A stretch of 64,000 bases of DNA from Planctomycetota bacterium (GCA_016795285.1 JAEUIC010000008.1:62001-126000), one strand, 5' to 3'. Shown: positions 17,195-26,072, counted from the first letter of the stretch. Program-made: numbers and translations. Notes: generated by a model from the sequence alone, not told the origin.

Positions 17195-18642
17195 CGTGAA
17201 CCTCCGCCGCTCTCGCCGCCGCCGCTCTTGCCGCCGTCGTCGTCGTCCGCGGGCCGATTCTCGCCGCCCGCCCCGTAACCGAGCTCGTCGAGTTCGCGCG
17301 CCAGCTCCGGGTCGAGCGGCTCCGCCTTCGCGCTGTTCTGGTGGCGCCGCGCGCGCTTCGCATCGGCCTCGCGCCGCTCGTCGAGGAGGGCGGTGAGCTC
17401 GGCGACCACTTGCGGGTGGGCGGCCGCCACGTTCTTCAGCTCGTAGGGGTCGGCGGCGAGGTCGTAGAGATCGGCGGCGCCGCCCGGCTTGCGCACCAGC
17501 TTGAAGCGGGCGGTCACCACCGCGTCGAACTGGTAGTCGACCGGAGCGCACGCGAAGAGCGGCCGCTCGACGAAGTCGGGAGCGAGCAGGTCGGCGCCCT
17601 GCAGCTGCTCGAGGAAGGCGGGGAGCACGAGGTGGGGCGCGAAGCCGAGCAGCGTCGGCACCACGTCGAGCGAGGAGCAGGGCGTCGCGACGGCGCGGCC
17701 GGGGCGACCCGGCACCTTGAGGAAGAAGGGGACGTGGAGCTGCTCGTTCCAGACGATCCCGTGGCCGCGGAAGCCGTGCTGGCCGAGCCCTTGGCCGTGG
17801 TCGGCGACGATGGCGACCAGCGTGCTCTCGGCGAGGTCCGGTTGCTGCAAGCGCTCGAAGAGCGGCGCGAGCTGCGCGTCGAGGAAGCGCAGCGACCCGG
17901 CGTACTGGTTCACCGTGTCGAGCGTCGGCAGCACCTTGCTCGAGCGGCCGGCCGGATCCTCGGGGAAGCGCCGCTCCGCCAGCCACTGCTCGAGCGCCGG
18001 CTCGCGGCCGTAGAAGCCCAAGTGTTCGGGCGGGCCGAACGCGGCGGGCTGGAAGGGGCCGTGCGCGTCGAAGAGGTGGAGCCACGCGAAGCAGTCGGCG
18101 TCGGCGCGCCGCTCGAGGAAGCGCAGCGCGTCGGTCACCACGACGGCGCCCGGGCGGCGCGTCGCCTTCGGCTCGGTCCAGTGGTCGAAGCCGGCGTCGA
18201 GTCCGGTGAAGCGCTTCACCGGCGTCGCGGCGACGAAGCCGCCGGTGCGATGGCCGGTCTCCTGCAGCGCCTGCGCCAGCGTGCGCAGCGTCGGGCTGGT
18301 GGCCAGCCGGAACGCCTTCTTCCCCTCGCCCGACTCGTTGATCGAGTTGCCGACCACGCCGTGCTCGTAGGGCAGGGTCGAGGTGAAGAGCGAGGCGTGG
18401 CTCGGCGTGGTGTGGGAGATCGGCGCGTAGCAGCGCTCGAACCGCCAGGCGTCGGCGACGTAGCGCTCGAGCGCCGGCATCGTCTCGCGGAAGTGGCCGT
18501 AGCTCTTCAGCAGGTCGGCGCGCACCGTGTCGAGCGTGATCACGACGAGGTGGCGGATCGCCGGGTTCGCGCGCTCCTGCGGCGGCGGCGACGACAGCGC
18601 CTGCGGCAACGACAGCGCGGCGAGGGCGAGGAGGCTTCGCAT
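17191..18642 (-). CDS. sulfatase-fold hydrolase with Thr at the nucleophile position (copy 2)
   Basis: 483 aa, first gene of the long minus-strand train. Signal peptide MRSLLALAALSLPQALS. The same order of blocks as its neighbour: LVVITLDTVRADLLKSYGHF, ISHTTPSHASLFTSTLPYEHG, LHLFDAHGPFQP, AIVADHGQGLGQHGFRGHG and YDLAADPYELKNVA. The two genes are clearly tandem duplicates that have diverged. Again the formylglycine position is Thr (T-T-P-S-H-A). The metal-binding Asp/His residues are kept, so it should be an active exported hydrolase or transferase of unknown substrate. Gly/Ser/Asp-rich low-complexity tail. It starts 248 bases from the divergent esterase gene. Confidence 0.85.
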   Translation of the reverse strand: MRSLLALAALSLPQALSSPPPQERANPAIRHLVVITLDTVRADLLKSYGHFRETMPALERYVADAWRFERCYAPISHTTPSHASLFTSTLPYEHGVVGNSINESGEGKKAFRLATSPTLRTLAQALQETGHRTGGFVAATPVKRFTGLDAGFDHWTEPKATRRPGAVVVTDALRFLERRADADCFAWLHLFDAHGPFQPAAFGPPEHLGFYGREPALEQWLAERRFPEDPAGRSSKVLPTLDTVNQYAGSLRFLDAQLAPLFERLQQPDLAESTLVAIVADHGQGLGQHGFRGHGIVWNEQLHVPFFLKVPGRPGRAVATPCSSLDVVPTLLGFAPHLVLPAFLEQLQGADLLAPDFVERPLFACAPVDYQFDAVVTARFKLVRKPGGAADLYDLAADPYELKNVAAAHPQVVAELTALLDERREADAKRARRHQNSAKAEPLDPELARELDELGYGAGGENRPADDDDGGKSGGGESGGGSR

Positions 18643-18733
18643 GGCGCGCCATCTTGCCGGCGCCGTCGCGCTTCGTCACATCTCGCGACTGGCGACGCGG
18701 TGGCGAGCGGCTTTCAGAAGGGCGCGCGTTCCA

Positions 18734-18880
18734 GCAAGGGATGGAACCCCTTGCCGAGGCGTGCCGTCCCAAGTTCGAGATGAACGTCCTGCGTCCCATT
18801 CCGATGCCGACACGGTCGACGCGCGCGCCTGCGCGCCGCTGACGAGGAGACCTCGTCCGCGACGCCCCGGCGCGTCGCGG
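18734..18880 (+). promoter_or_regulatory. three stem-loops in the leader of the esterase gene
   Basis: In the 248-base gap between divergent genes three perfect inverted repeats occur on the plus strand. The first is 18734-18740 with 18748-18754 (GCAAGGG/CCCTTGC, 7-base loop). The second is 18841-18847 with 18851-18857 (GACGAGG/CCTCGTC, 3-base loop). The third is 18857-18864 with 18873-18880 (CCGCGACG/CGTCGCGG, 8-base loop). The last one abuts the ribosome site GGGGAGG of the gene at 18891. They could form a structured leader, an attenuator or a terminator for opposite transcription; GC-rich sequence makes some chance hairpins likely. Confidence 0.35.
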
Positions 18881-18890
18881 GGAGGTCGCC

Positions 18891-20621
18891 ATGCTCGCAG
18901 CTGCCGAGCCGCCGTCTCGTCGTTCCCGCTCGCTCCGTCCCGCGGTCCGTGGCAAGTGGTGGTCGTTGGGCTGCTTGCTGTTCGGGTCGTGGGGGAGCGG
19001 GTGGCCGTCGACGGCCTTCGCGCTGCCGCAGCAGGTCGAGAGCTACTACGCCAACGATGGGGCGAACCACGTCGCCGACGCGAAGCACGGCGAGTTCGGT
19101 CCCGACCTCGGCGGCTTCATCCCCTTCTCCCGCTTCGACGATCGCCGCCCGCTGCTCGGCCACGTGCTGGCGCGCCGCTTCGACGAGGCGGCGGCGGGGC
19201 AGTCGTTCCGCGCGATGGTGCTCGAGAACTTCCACGATCTGCGCGCGCTCGACGCGAAGCTGCGCCAGTTCGCCGGCGGCGGCCTGCTGCCGCTCTCCGG
19301 CGCTGCGGCAGCGCCCGATGGGCCGATCGTGCAACGGACGACCTGGTGGGGGCGCCCCTTCACCCTCTTCCCGTACCGCGTGCACGGCGCGCCGGCGCTG
19401 ATCTGCGTCGCCGACGACGCGCTGGCCGCGGCACCGCCCGATCGCCACCTGCTGCTGGTCAACCTGAGCTCGCACCCGTCCGACTTCGCCCGCAACGAGA
19501 ACCCGACCGCCACGTGGTTCGCGGCGCCGACGGGCGGCACGGGTGGCCCGCCGGGCGCGCCCTTCCTGGCGCCGACCGAGCAGGCGCTCGAGCGCGGCGA
19601 CATCGTCGTCGTGACGCAGGAGAACCTGAGCGAGAGCCTCTGGATCGCGCTGCAGCGCACGCAGGAGTGCGAGTGGTTCGTGCGCGAGCAGCTGCTGCCG
19701 TCGCTCGGATGGAAGCTCGATCCGGCGGTATCGCGCAGCTACCTGATCGGCCACTCGTGGGGCGGGCTGGTCTCGACGATGCTGGCGCTGCTGCAGCCGA
19801 ACGTCTGGGCGGGAGCGGGCGAGTTCCTCGTCGACGACCTCGCCTACGGCGTCGGCGACAGCAAGCTCTTGAAGACGCTCCACCAGACGGCGACCGGCAT
19901 GCTGCCGCCCGAGCTGCCGAACGACCCCTTCTTCGCGCCGTTCCACGCGATGGTCGACGTGCTCGGCACCCGCTTCGACGCGCCGCAGGTGCTGGCCGAT
20001 GGCACGCCGATGCAGCCGTGGGATCTGGCCGGCTTCTCGCTCGCCCATCGGCGCCACGAGCTGCAGGTGCCGCTGCGCGGCTTCATGTCGGGCGAGGACT
20101 GGATCATCAACCTCCACTGGATCGCCGGCAGCCACGCCGCCCACCCGAACTTCGCCGTCGAGCCGCGCCAGTTCACCGACCACGACGGCGTGTTCGGAGC
20201 ACGCGAAGGGGTGAACGAGTACTCGCTCTGGCGCGGCGACGAGTGGGCGACGATGGTGCAGCAGGGGACGTTGGCGGGAGCGGCGCGTCCGCTGGTCCCG
20301 ACCACGCCGCCGCCCGCCGGTCGGCCGGTCCATCCCGATCCCTACAGCACCACCCTGCGCCACCGCCACGTCGCCGATGCGAACGAGGACTTCCTGCGCG
20401 TGGTCGACCTCTCGCCGGCTGGCGATGGCCCGAATCCCGCCGTGCCGTTCCTCGGCCAGGGGGTCTGGCCGGCGTGGAACGACTCGCTCTTCGTCGGGCA
20501 GCTCGATGACGACGCGCCGCTCGAGGTGGCGTTCGGCAACCTCGATGGGCGCGTCCACGTGATGGAGATCGACGCGGCGCGCGTCCCGCCGATCCGCTGC
20601 GGCTGCGCGACGAGTGGATGA
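18891..20621 (+). CDS. secreted alpha/beta-hydrolase (esterase-like), N-terminal part of a probable frameshifted gene
   Basis: 576 aa. ATG at 18891 with GGGGAGG 6 bases upstream. A basic then hydrophobic leader (WWSLGCLLFGSWGSGWPSTAFA) is a signal peptide. The catalytic part has YLIGHSWGGLVSTMLALLQP, the G-x-S-x-G nucleophile elbow of alpha/beta hydrolases. Earlier, ATWFAAPTGG and ALERGDIVVVTQENLSESLW resemble putative peptidase/feruloyl-esterase-type proteins. From about residue 530 it enters a VCBS/FG-GAP-type repeat (NDSLFVGQLDDDAPLEVAFG) and stops abruptly in the middle of it. The repeat continues in another frame as the next feature. I infer a one-base deletion near 20590, or alternatively two coupled genes. 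Confidence 0.75.
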   Translation: MLAAAEPPSRRSRSLRPAVRGKWWSLGCLLFGSWGSGWPSTAFALPQQVESYYANDGANHVADAKHGEFGPDLGGFIPFSRFDDRRPLLGHVLARRFDEAAAGQSFRAMVLENFHDLRALDAKLRQFAGGGLLPLSGAAAAPDGPIVQRTTWWGRPFTLFPYRVHGAPALICVADDALAAAPPDRHLLLVNLSSHPSDFARNENPTATWFAAPTGGTGGPPGAPFLAPTEQALERGDIVVVTQENLSESLWIALQRTQECEWFVREQLLPSLGWKLDPAVSRSYLIGHSWGGLVSTMLALLQPNVWAGAGEFLVDDLAYGVGDSKLLKTLHQTATGMLPPELPNDPFFAPFHAMVDVLGTRFDAPQVLADGTPMQPWDLAGFSLAHRRHELQVPLRGFMSGEDWIINLHWIAGSHAAHPNFAVEPRQFTDHDGVFGAREGVNEYSLWRGDEWATMVQQGTLAGAARPLVPTTPPPAGRPVHPDPYSTTLRHRHVADANEDFLRVVDLSPAGDGPNPAVPFLGQGVWPAWNDSLFVGQLDDDAPLEVAFGNLDGRVHVMEIDAARVPPIRCGCATSG

Positions 20622-23002
20622 GCCCCTACCTCGGCTGGGGGCTCTTCTCGCTGGCGGTGGCGGGCAGCGGCCCGAAGGCGGAGCTCTTCGCCAGCGACGC
20701 GCTCGGCCAGATCTGGCGAGTGCGACGGCAAGGCGGCGCGTTCGTCGCCGATGCGGCGCCCTTCGCGTCGCCCGCCAGCGCGCCGCAGTTCCTCTACGAC
20801 GGCCCGAACCAGCACCTGCGGATCGGCGACTTCGCGCGCGCGCAGCCGGGGCAGGAGCTGCTCGTCTTCAACCGCTTCTGCGACTGGTCGCTCTTCTCGC
20901 TTGAGAGCGGCGCGCCACTGCCGGGCGGCCGGCTGCAGCGCAGCCTCCACGCCACCGGACCGGCGAGCGCCACCGTATGCGACCTCGACGACGATGGCGA
21001 CGACGAGCTGCTGGTGCCGTCGATCGACGGCCACCTCTGGGTGCTCGATCCGGCGGACGATGGCCGCTTCGACACGGCGGCCGAGGCGAACCCGATCGCC
21101 TGGAGCCGGTTCACCGGCCGCATGCTCTACCGCGTCGAGCCGGTCCACTTCGGCGCGAACGGCGAGCTGACCCACCTGCTGCTCTTCAGCCGCAACGACG
21201 AACTCGACACGCGCACGCCGCCGCGCTCGCAGAACCAGATCGCCCTGATCGACGTGGCGACGCGCCGCCTCGCCGGCGAGATCGATGCCGATCCCGACGA
21301 CGCGTTCGACCCGCCCTCCTTCGCGTGGATCAAGCGGCCGCAAGCGGGGCAGACCGCGTCGTTCGTGATCGCCGGCGCGGGCGTGGTGCAGAAGTACCTG
21401 CTGCGCGTGGTCCCGAACCGGCCGACGACGGGCGGGGCGAGCGGCGGGGCGCCCGGCGGTGGCGGCGGCGGCAGCCTCGCGCAACCGCTGCGCGCCGCCG
21501 AGCAGCTGCGCCTCGACGATCCGCAGCGGAGCTACCTCGCCGGCGCGCGCGTCACCGCGCTCGAGTGCTTCTCCGCGCTCGGCGAGCGGTTCGTGCTGGC
21601 GGCGCTCGGCAACGGCCGCTTCCTCACGCTCGACGCGAAGCTGGAGACGGTGCGCACGTCGGCGCAGGAGTACGGCAGCGATCCCGACGTCACCGGCAGC
21701 AGCCCCGCGCGGCCGTGGTGGTCGAATCGCTCGTTCGCGCGCGGCTTCGCTTGCGACCTCGTGCAGCCGACCCCGGGCGCGCCCGCGAGCCTCTACCTCG
21801 CCGACTTCTCGGCGCGCTACCTGAAGGGGCCGAACCGCTACCGCCTCGCGCGCCTCGAGCTGCCGCTGCAGGGGCTGCCGTCGCTCGATCCGTTCGCGTT
21901 GGAGGTCGGCCACGGCGCCGGCAATCCGCAGCGCGCCGACTCGACGCGGCGGCTGCGCATGGTCGACAGCGACGGCGACGGCGCGCTCGAGCCGATCCCG
22001 TTCGCCGAGAGCGGCGACCTCTTCCGCGATCCGCTGAGCGGGGCGTGGCGGCGCTTCGCGACGGTCGCCTTCAACCCGTCGTTCTTCCACGACGACGACC
22101 TCGGCAAGGCGCGCATGGTCGGCGGCTTCGTCTTCGAGCGGAGCGGCGATCCGCTCGATCCCGATCGCCGCCTCTCCGGCTTCCCCGTGCCGCGCGATCC
22201 GACCGTGGCCTACGCCGACAACGGCAGCGACGACTGGTGGTACCCGCGGGTCGGCGCGAACCGGCTCGACGGCCAGATCGCCGCGCTGACGCAGAGCGCC
22301 TTCGACCACACGATGGGGGCGAGCCTGCGCGTCGTCGATCTGCGAAGCGCGTCCGGTCCGGCGACGCCGGTGCCGCACGTCGTGGTCGGGACGGCAGGTG
22401 GCTACGTCTTCGCCATCGAGCCCGGCGCGCCAAGCGGCGCGACGCGCGGCGCGGTCCCGTCGACGCTCGGCTACGCGTCGGTCGACCTCGGGTCGATCGT
22501 GCTCGGCCTCGACGCGGGCGAGCTCGACGGCGATCCGGAGCAGGAGATCGTGGCGGGCACGCTGCTCGACACCGGCTCCTCGCTCGATTGGGAGCAGGGC
22601 GATCGGAGCGTGAACCGCGGCCAGCTCGTCGTGCTCGATCCGCAGCATCCAGCGGGCGGCGTCGGCGGCGTCGGGACGTTCGCCATGACGCGCCTCGACG
22701 GCGACGACCGCTTCGGGCCGGGCGGCGGGATCGGCGCCGGGATCAGCGGCGTCATGGTCGACGACGTCGACGGCGATGGCGTCGCGGAGATCTGGTGCGG
22801 CGACGCGGTCGGCCACGTCTGGCTCTTCCGTCGCACGGGCGGGAAGTGGTCGACCTTCTTCCGCTCCGCCGACCTCGCGGTCAGCCCCGGCGCCTACAAC
22901 AACCTCTTCCCGATCAAGGACGCGCAAGGGCGCACGGTGCGACTGCTGGTGGTGTCGGCGGGCTACGTGATGGCGTTCGACGTCGACTTCGCGCGGATGT
23001 GA
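20618..23002 (+). CDS. FG-GAP/VCBS repeat protein, probably the C-terminal part of the preceding gene
   Basis: 794 aa from the ATG at 20618, which overlaps the previous stop by 4 bases (ATGA). It has no signal peptide and begins inside a beta-propeller repeat (SPYLGWGLFSLAVAGSGPKA). The codons just upstream in this frame read DPLRLRDEW and run smoothly into it. Several FG-GAP/VCBS units follow: TVCDLDDDGDDELLVPSIDG, VDSDGDGALEPIPFAESGD, GLDAGELDGDPEQEIVAGT and VDDVDGDGVAEIWCGDAVG. These Asp-rich loops usually bind calcium. Without its own export signal the protein makes sense only as a continuation of the esterase, giving one secreted enzyme of about 1,370 residues. Confidence 0.75.
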   Translation: MSPYLGWGLFSLAVAGSGPKAELFASDALGQIWRVRRQGGAFVADAAPFASPASAPQFLYDGPNQHLRIGDFARAQPGQELLVFNRFCDWSLFSLESGAPLPGGRLQRSLHATGPASATVCDLDDDGDDELLVPSIDGHLWVLDPADDGRFDTAAEANPIAWSRFTGRMLYRVEPVHFGANGELTHLLLFSRNDELDTRTPPRSQNQIALIDVATRRLAGEIDADPDDAFDPPSFAWIKRPQAGQTASFVIAGAGVVQKYLLRVVPNRPTTGGASGGAPGGGGGGSLAQPLRAAEQLRLDDPQRSYLAGARVTALECFSALGERFVLAALGNGRFLTLDAKLETVRTSAQEYGSDPDVTGSSPARPWWSNRSFARGFACDLVQPTPGAPASLYLADFSARYLKGPNRYRLARLELPLQGLPSLDPFALEVGHGAGNPQRADSTRRLRMVDSDGDGALEPIPFAESGDLFRDPLSGAWRRFATVAFNPSFFHDDDLGKARMVGGFVFERSGDPLDPDRRLSGFPVPRDPTVAYADNGSDDWWYPRVGANRLDGQIAALTQSAFDHTMGASLRVVDLRSASGPATPVPHVVVGTAGGYVFAIEPGAPSGATRGAVPSTLGYASVDLGSIVLGLDAGELDGDPEQEIVAGTLLDTGSSLDWEQGDRSVNRGQLVVLDPQHPAGGVGGVGTFAMTRLDGDDRFGPGGGIGAGISGVMVDDVDGDGVAEIWCGDAVGHVWLFRRTGGKWSTFFRSADLAVSPGAYNNLFPIKDAQGRTVRLLVVSAGYVMAFDVDFARM

Positions 23003-23071
23003 GGCGAGGGCGGGCGGTCAGCGGAGGGGGATCAGCGCGCGGGCGGTCCATCGAGGACGGTTCGAAGCGGG

Positions 23072-24607
23072 TCACTCCCTCGCGTCGAGCGCCGCCGCCA
23101 GCTCCGCCTGCGCGACCGTGAGGTCGCCGTCGTGGCCGGTGAACCAGCGATGTTGTTGCAGCGCCTGTGCGACGAACATCGCCGCGCCCTCGATGGTCGC
23201 GGCGCCGCGCTGCTCCGCTTCGCGCAGGAGGCGGGTGCGGCGCGGGCGGTAGATCAGCTCGAGGACGACGTCGCTGGCGGAGAGCTGCTCGATCGGCAGC
23301 GGCGTCTCCGCTTCGAGCGGCGCCATGCCGAGCGGCGTCGCCTGCACGATCAGCTCGCGCTCGACGCGGCCGCGCGCGGCCCACTCGACGGCGGTGGCGC
23401 CGAACTCGGCGGCGAGCGCCTGCGCGCGCGCGAAGGTGCGCGCGGCGACGGTCACCGCGACGCCGTCGTTGCGCAGCGCCGCCAGCGCCGTGCGCGCCAC
23501 GCCGCCGGCGCCGAGCAGCAGCGCGCGACGCGGCGGCGCGCGCCCCTTCGGCCAGCCGCCCGCTAGCGCGGCGCGGAAGCCGGCGACGTCGCTGTTGCCG
23601 GCGAGCCAGCCGGCGTCGCGGCGCAGCAGCGTGTTGGCCGAGCCGGCGAACGGGGGCCACGGTTCGCCCGCGATCGCTCCGACGGCGAGGCTCGCCGCCG
23701 CCTCCTTGTGCGGCAGCGTGACCGACGCGGCCGCGATGCCGAGCGCGTCGCAGAGCGAGAGCGCGGCGGGCAGCTCGGGCGCGCGCAGCGGCACGAAGCA
23801 GCGCGCGAGGCCGGCCGCGCGGTAGAGCGCGGAGTGGAGGCGCGGGCTCAGCGAGTGGCCGATCGGGTCGCCGAGCACCGCCGCGACCGGCGTCGCCGCC
23901 TCCTGCTCGCGCACGCGGTGGAGGCGCGCCAGCGTCGCGAGGGTCGGCTGGCCGGGGCCGGTCGGCGCGTGGCCGTCGATCGAACCGTAGACCAGCGCCG
24001 CGCCGAGCTTGCCGGCGAGCAGCCGCGTCGGCGCGCCGAGTTCCCCGAGCGCGAAGCAGGCGGCGCGCGCGCCGGCGGCGGCGAGGCGGCGCTGCAGGTG
24101 GACGACGCGCTCGACGTCGGCGAGGTCGCGCGCCGCGATGGCGAGCTTCACGATCGCGGCGGGGTGGCGCGCGACGAGGGCGAGCGCGCGCGCCTCGAGA
24201 TCGACCGGCGGCGCGTCCCAGGCGTGGAGCGAGACGATCGGGCGCGCGCGGGGCGCGTCGGTCGGCGACAGAGCGGCGAACGGCGCCACGCCCGCGAGCT
24301 CGTCGGCGAGCGGCGTCTCCGCCTCGACGTCGATCCAGGCGGCGACGCGCGCGGCGGCGGCGAGGCGCGCCGCTCGCTCGCGTTCGTCGCCCTCGAAGGC
24401 GCCGCCGTGTGCGCGCGCGCGGATCGTCACGAGGACGGGGAGCGGCAGCTGCGGCAGCAGCGCGAGCCACTCGGCGAAACGATCGCCCGCGAGGTCGGCG
24501 CGCAGCTCGAGCAGATCGGCGTCGCCGTCGCGCGCAGCGGCGGCCGCAGCGGCTCGCAGCTCGGCGGTCGATCGGGGCAGCACGCTCGCGACGATGGCGC
24601 ACGGCAT
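23072..24607 (-). CDS. aroDE: bifunctional 3-dehydroquinate dehydratase / shikimate dehydrogenase (AroD-AroE fusion)
   Basis: 511 aa. The first 225 residues are a type I dehydroquinase (DADLLELRADLAGD at the start; HPAAIVKLAIAARDL carries the Schiff-base Lys; GSIDGHAPTGPGQ near its end). From about residue 235 follows shikimate dehydrogenase: AAVLGDPIGHSLSPRLHSAL, SVTLPHKEAAASL, NSDVAGF (usually NTD-x-x-G) and the NADP-binding LLLGAGGVARTAL, then LIVQATPLGMAP. Together these catalyse steps 3 and 4 of the shikimate pathway. The fusion is typical of plants, chlamydiae and planctomycetes. It starts 8 bases after the DUF2520 gene, last in the ispE-spoVG-DUF2520-aroDE group. Confidence 0.92.
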   Translation of the reverse strand: MPCAIVASVLPRSTAELRAAAAAAARDGDADLLELRADLAGDRFAEWLALLPQLPLPVLVTIRARAHGGAFEGDERERAARLAAAARVAAWIDVEAETPLADELAGVAPFAALSPTDAPRARPIVSLHAWDAPPVDLEARALALVARHPAAIVKLAIAARDLADVERVVHLQRRLAAAGARAACFALGELGAPTRLLAGKLGAALVYGSIDGHAPTGPGQPTLATLARLHRVREQEAATPVAAVLGDPIGHSLSPRLHSALYRAAGLARCFVPLRAPELPAALSLCDALGIAAASVTLPHKEAAASLAVGAIAGEPWPPFAGSANTLLRRDAGWLAGNSDVAGFRAALAGGWPKGRAPPRRALLLGAGGVARTALAALRNDGVAVTVAARTFARAQALAAEFGATAVEWAARGRVERELIVQATPLGMAPLEAETPLPIEQLSASDVVLELIYRPRRTRLLREAEQRGAATIEGAAMFVAQALQQHRWFTGHDGDLTVAQAELAAALDARE

Positions 24608-24615
24608 GGCGGCGT

Positions 24616-25500
24616 TCAGTCGGCGCAGAGCAGCGCGTCGAGCGCGGCGGCGGCGGCGGGGGCGAGGCGGCCGCTGCGGCGCGCGGTGGCGAGCGTGGCG
24701 CGCGCGAAGTCGCGGTAGGCGGGCAGCAGCTCGGGCGCGGTGCGCGCGAGCGCCGCGAGGTGGGCGGCGACGATCGCCACCTCGCCGCGCTCGATCGGGC
24801 CGGTCAGCGCCGCCGGGGCGCCGAGCCGCGCGAGGTTGTCGAGGGTCGAGCGCGACAGGGCGACCAGCGCCGCGCGCGCGACGTCGGGCGGCGCGCCGGC
24901 GCGTGCGGCGAGCTGCTCGGCGAGCTCGAAGAGCGCAACCGCGGCGTTCGAGACGGTGCAGGCGGCGGCGTGGAAGAGCGGCTTGCCGTCGCGCTGGCCG
25001 CCGCCGCCGAGCTCGAGCGCGACGCCACCGAGCGCCGCCACCAGCGCGCGCGCCGCGGCGCAGGCGGTCGGATCGCCGTCGAGGTCGAAGGTGACGCCGG
25101 TGAAGTCGCGCGGCGCTTCGTCGAGCGCCGCGAAGGCGGCGAGCGGATGGAGGCTGCCGATCGCGATGCCGCGGCTTCGCAGCGGCGCCAGCACCTCGGC
25201 CGAGAGCGCGCCGCTCAGGTGGAGCGCGATGGCGCCCGCGCAGTCGGGCAACTGCTCGGCCAACTCGACGGCGAGCGGGGCGAGTTCGCCTTCGGGCACG
25301 CCGATCAGCGTGGTGGCGCCCGGCAGGAAGGCGTCGCGGGCGGCGGCGGGGGTTCCGGCGCCAATCGAGCGAGCGGCGGCGCTGCTGCTGCGGGCGGAAC
25401 GGTTGGCGATGGCACCGAGGGGAAGGCCGCGCGCATGGAGGGCGCGGGCGAGAGCACGGCCGGCGCGGCCGGCACCGAGCAGGTGGAGGGGAGCGGTCAC
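24616..25500 (-). CDS. Rossmann-fold/DUF2520 protein (putative NADP-dependent oxidoreductase)
   Basis: 294 aa. GTG start at 25500 overlapping the spoVG stop by 4 bases (GTGA). Dinucleotide-binding N-terminus TAPLHLLGAGRAGRALARAL (GxGxxG), then a helical C-terminal DUF2520 domain with ACTVSNAAVALFELAEQL and ALTGPIERGEVAIVAAHLAAL. Family members resemble F420-dependent NADP oxidoreductases and ketopantoate reductases, but their substrates are not known. The tight linkage to aroDE on one side and spoVG on the other suggests a housekeeping role, not a specific link to aromatic amino acids. Cytoplasmic. Confidence 0.8.
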   Translation of the reverse strand: MTAPLHLLGAGRAGRALARALHARGLPLGAIANRSARSSSAAARSIGAGTPAAARDAFLPGATTLIGVPEGELAPLAVELAEQLPDCAGAIALHLSGALSAEVLAPLRSRGIAIGSLHPLAAFAALDEAPRDFTGVTFDLDGDPTACAAARALVAALGGVALELGGGGQRDGKPLFHAAACTVSNAAVALFELAEQLAARAGAPPDVARAALVALSRSTLDNLARLGAPAALTGPIERGEVAIVAAHLAALARTAPELLPAYRDFARATLATARRSGRLAPAAAAALDALLCAD

Positions 25501-26006
25501 TGCTCCATTTCGCGTTCGGGCGGCTTCGCGCGCAAGGGGGGGCGCGTGCGGGCGGGGCTCGGCGGCGCGGCGGCCCCCTCGTCCTCCTCGTCGTAGTCGG
25601 CGCCGAGCTTCGGCGGCGTGTAGCCCGGCAGCTTGCTGCGCTCGATCTCGGCGAAGTAGGCCTCGACGATCTGTCCCTGGATGCGCTGGCGCGCTTCGGC
25701 GTGGATCGGATGGGCGATGTCGGTGTGGAGCTTCGCGCGACCGCGCTCGTCGCGACCGGCGCGCGCCGGATCGAGCTCGCGGCCACATTCATTGCAGTGG
25801 CGCGCGCGGAGGTGGTTCTTGCCGGTGCAGTAGTGGCAGCGGTCGGTCAGCTTGCGCGACGGCATGGCGACGAAGGGGCCGTTCGGGCCGCGGATGATCT
25901 TCAGGTCGCGGACCACGAACTCTTGTTCGAACGTGAGCGTGCAGAAGGCGAGCAGCTTGTCGTCAGGGTCGTCGACGAGCTTCACCCGGATCTCGGAGAT
26001 CTGCAC
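25497..26006 (-). CDS. spoVG: SpoVG-family protein with a zinc-ribbon insertion
   Basis: 169 aa, against about 85-100 in Firmicutes. The N-terminal half is SpoVG (ISEIRVKLVDDPDDKLLAFC, IRGPNGPFVAMPSRKLTD) and the continuation is KLHTDIAHPIHAEARQRIQGQIVEAYF. Between them, at residues about 57-75, lies CHYCTGKNHLRARHCNECG, a four-Cys zinc-ribbon insert. The tail is acidic then basic and Pro-rich. SpoVG proteins bind nucleic acids and affect many genes in Gram-positives; the zinc insert may add RNA or DNA contacts. The gene lies just downstream of ispE, as in Bacillus and Listeria (ispE-purR-spoVG region), so the neighbourhood is old. Confidence 0.9.
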   Translation of the reverse strand: MQISEIRVKLVDDPDDKLLAFCTLTFEQEFVVRDLKIIRGPNGPFVAMPSRKLTDRCHYCTGKNHLRARHCNECGRELDPARAGRDERGRAKLHTDIAHPIHAEARQRIQGQIVEAYFAEIERSKLPGYTPPKLGADYDEEDEGAAAPPSPARTRPPLRAKPPEREMEQ

Positions 26007-26072
26007 GGGCCATCCTCCCCCTCCCCGATTCCTGGGCGCCGACGGTTGGTGGCCAACGCGTGCAAGGGCGCA

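Noticed and set aside
14889..17363. Apparent fusion of exonuclease III with a long N-terminal extension
   Set aside because: The extension overlaps the sulfatase-like gene in another frame and is Arg-rich; the ATG at 15656 gives a normal-length enzyme.
20342..22927. Minus-strand frame (861 aa) opposite the FG-GAP region
   Set aside because: The opposite strand shows conserved calcium-loop repeats in the right frame; this frame shows none.
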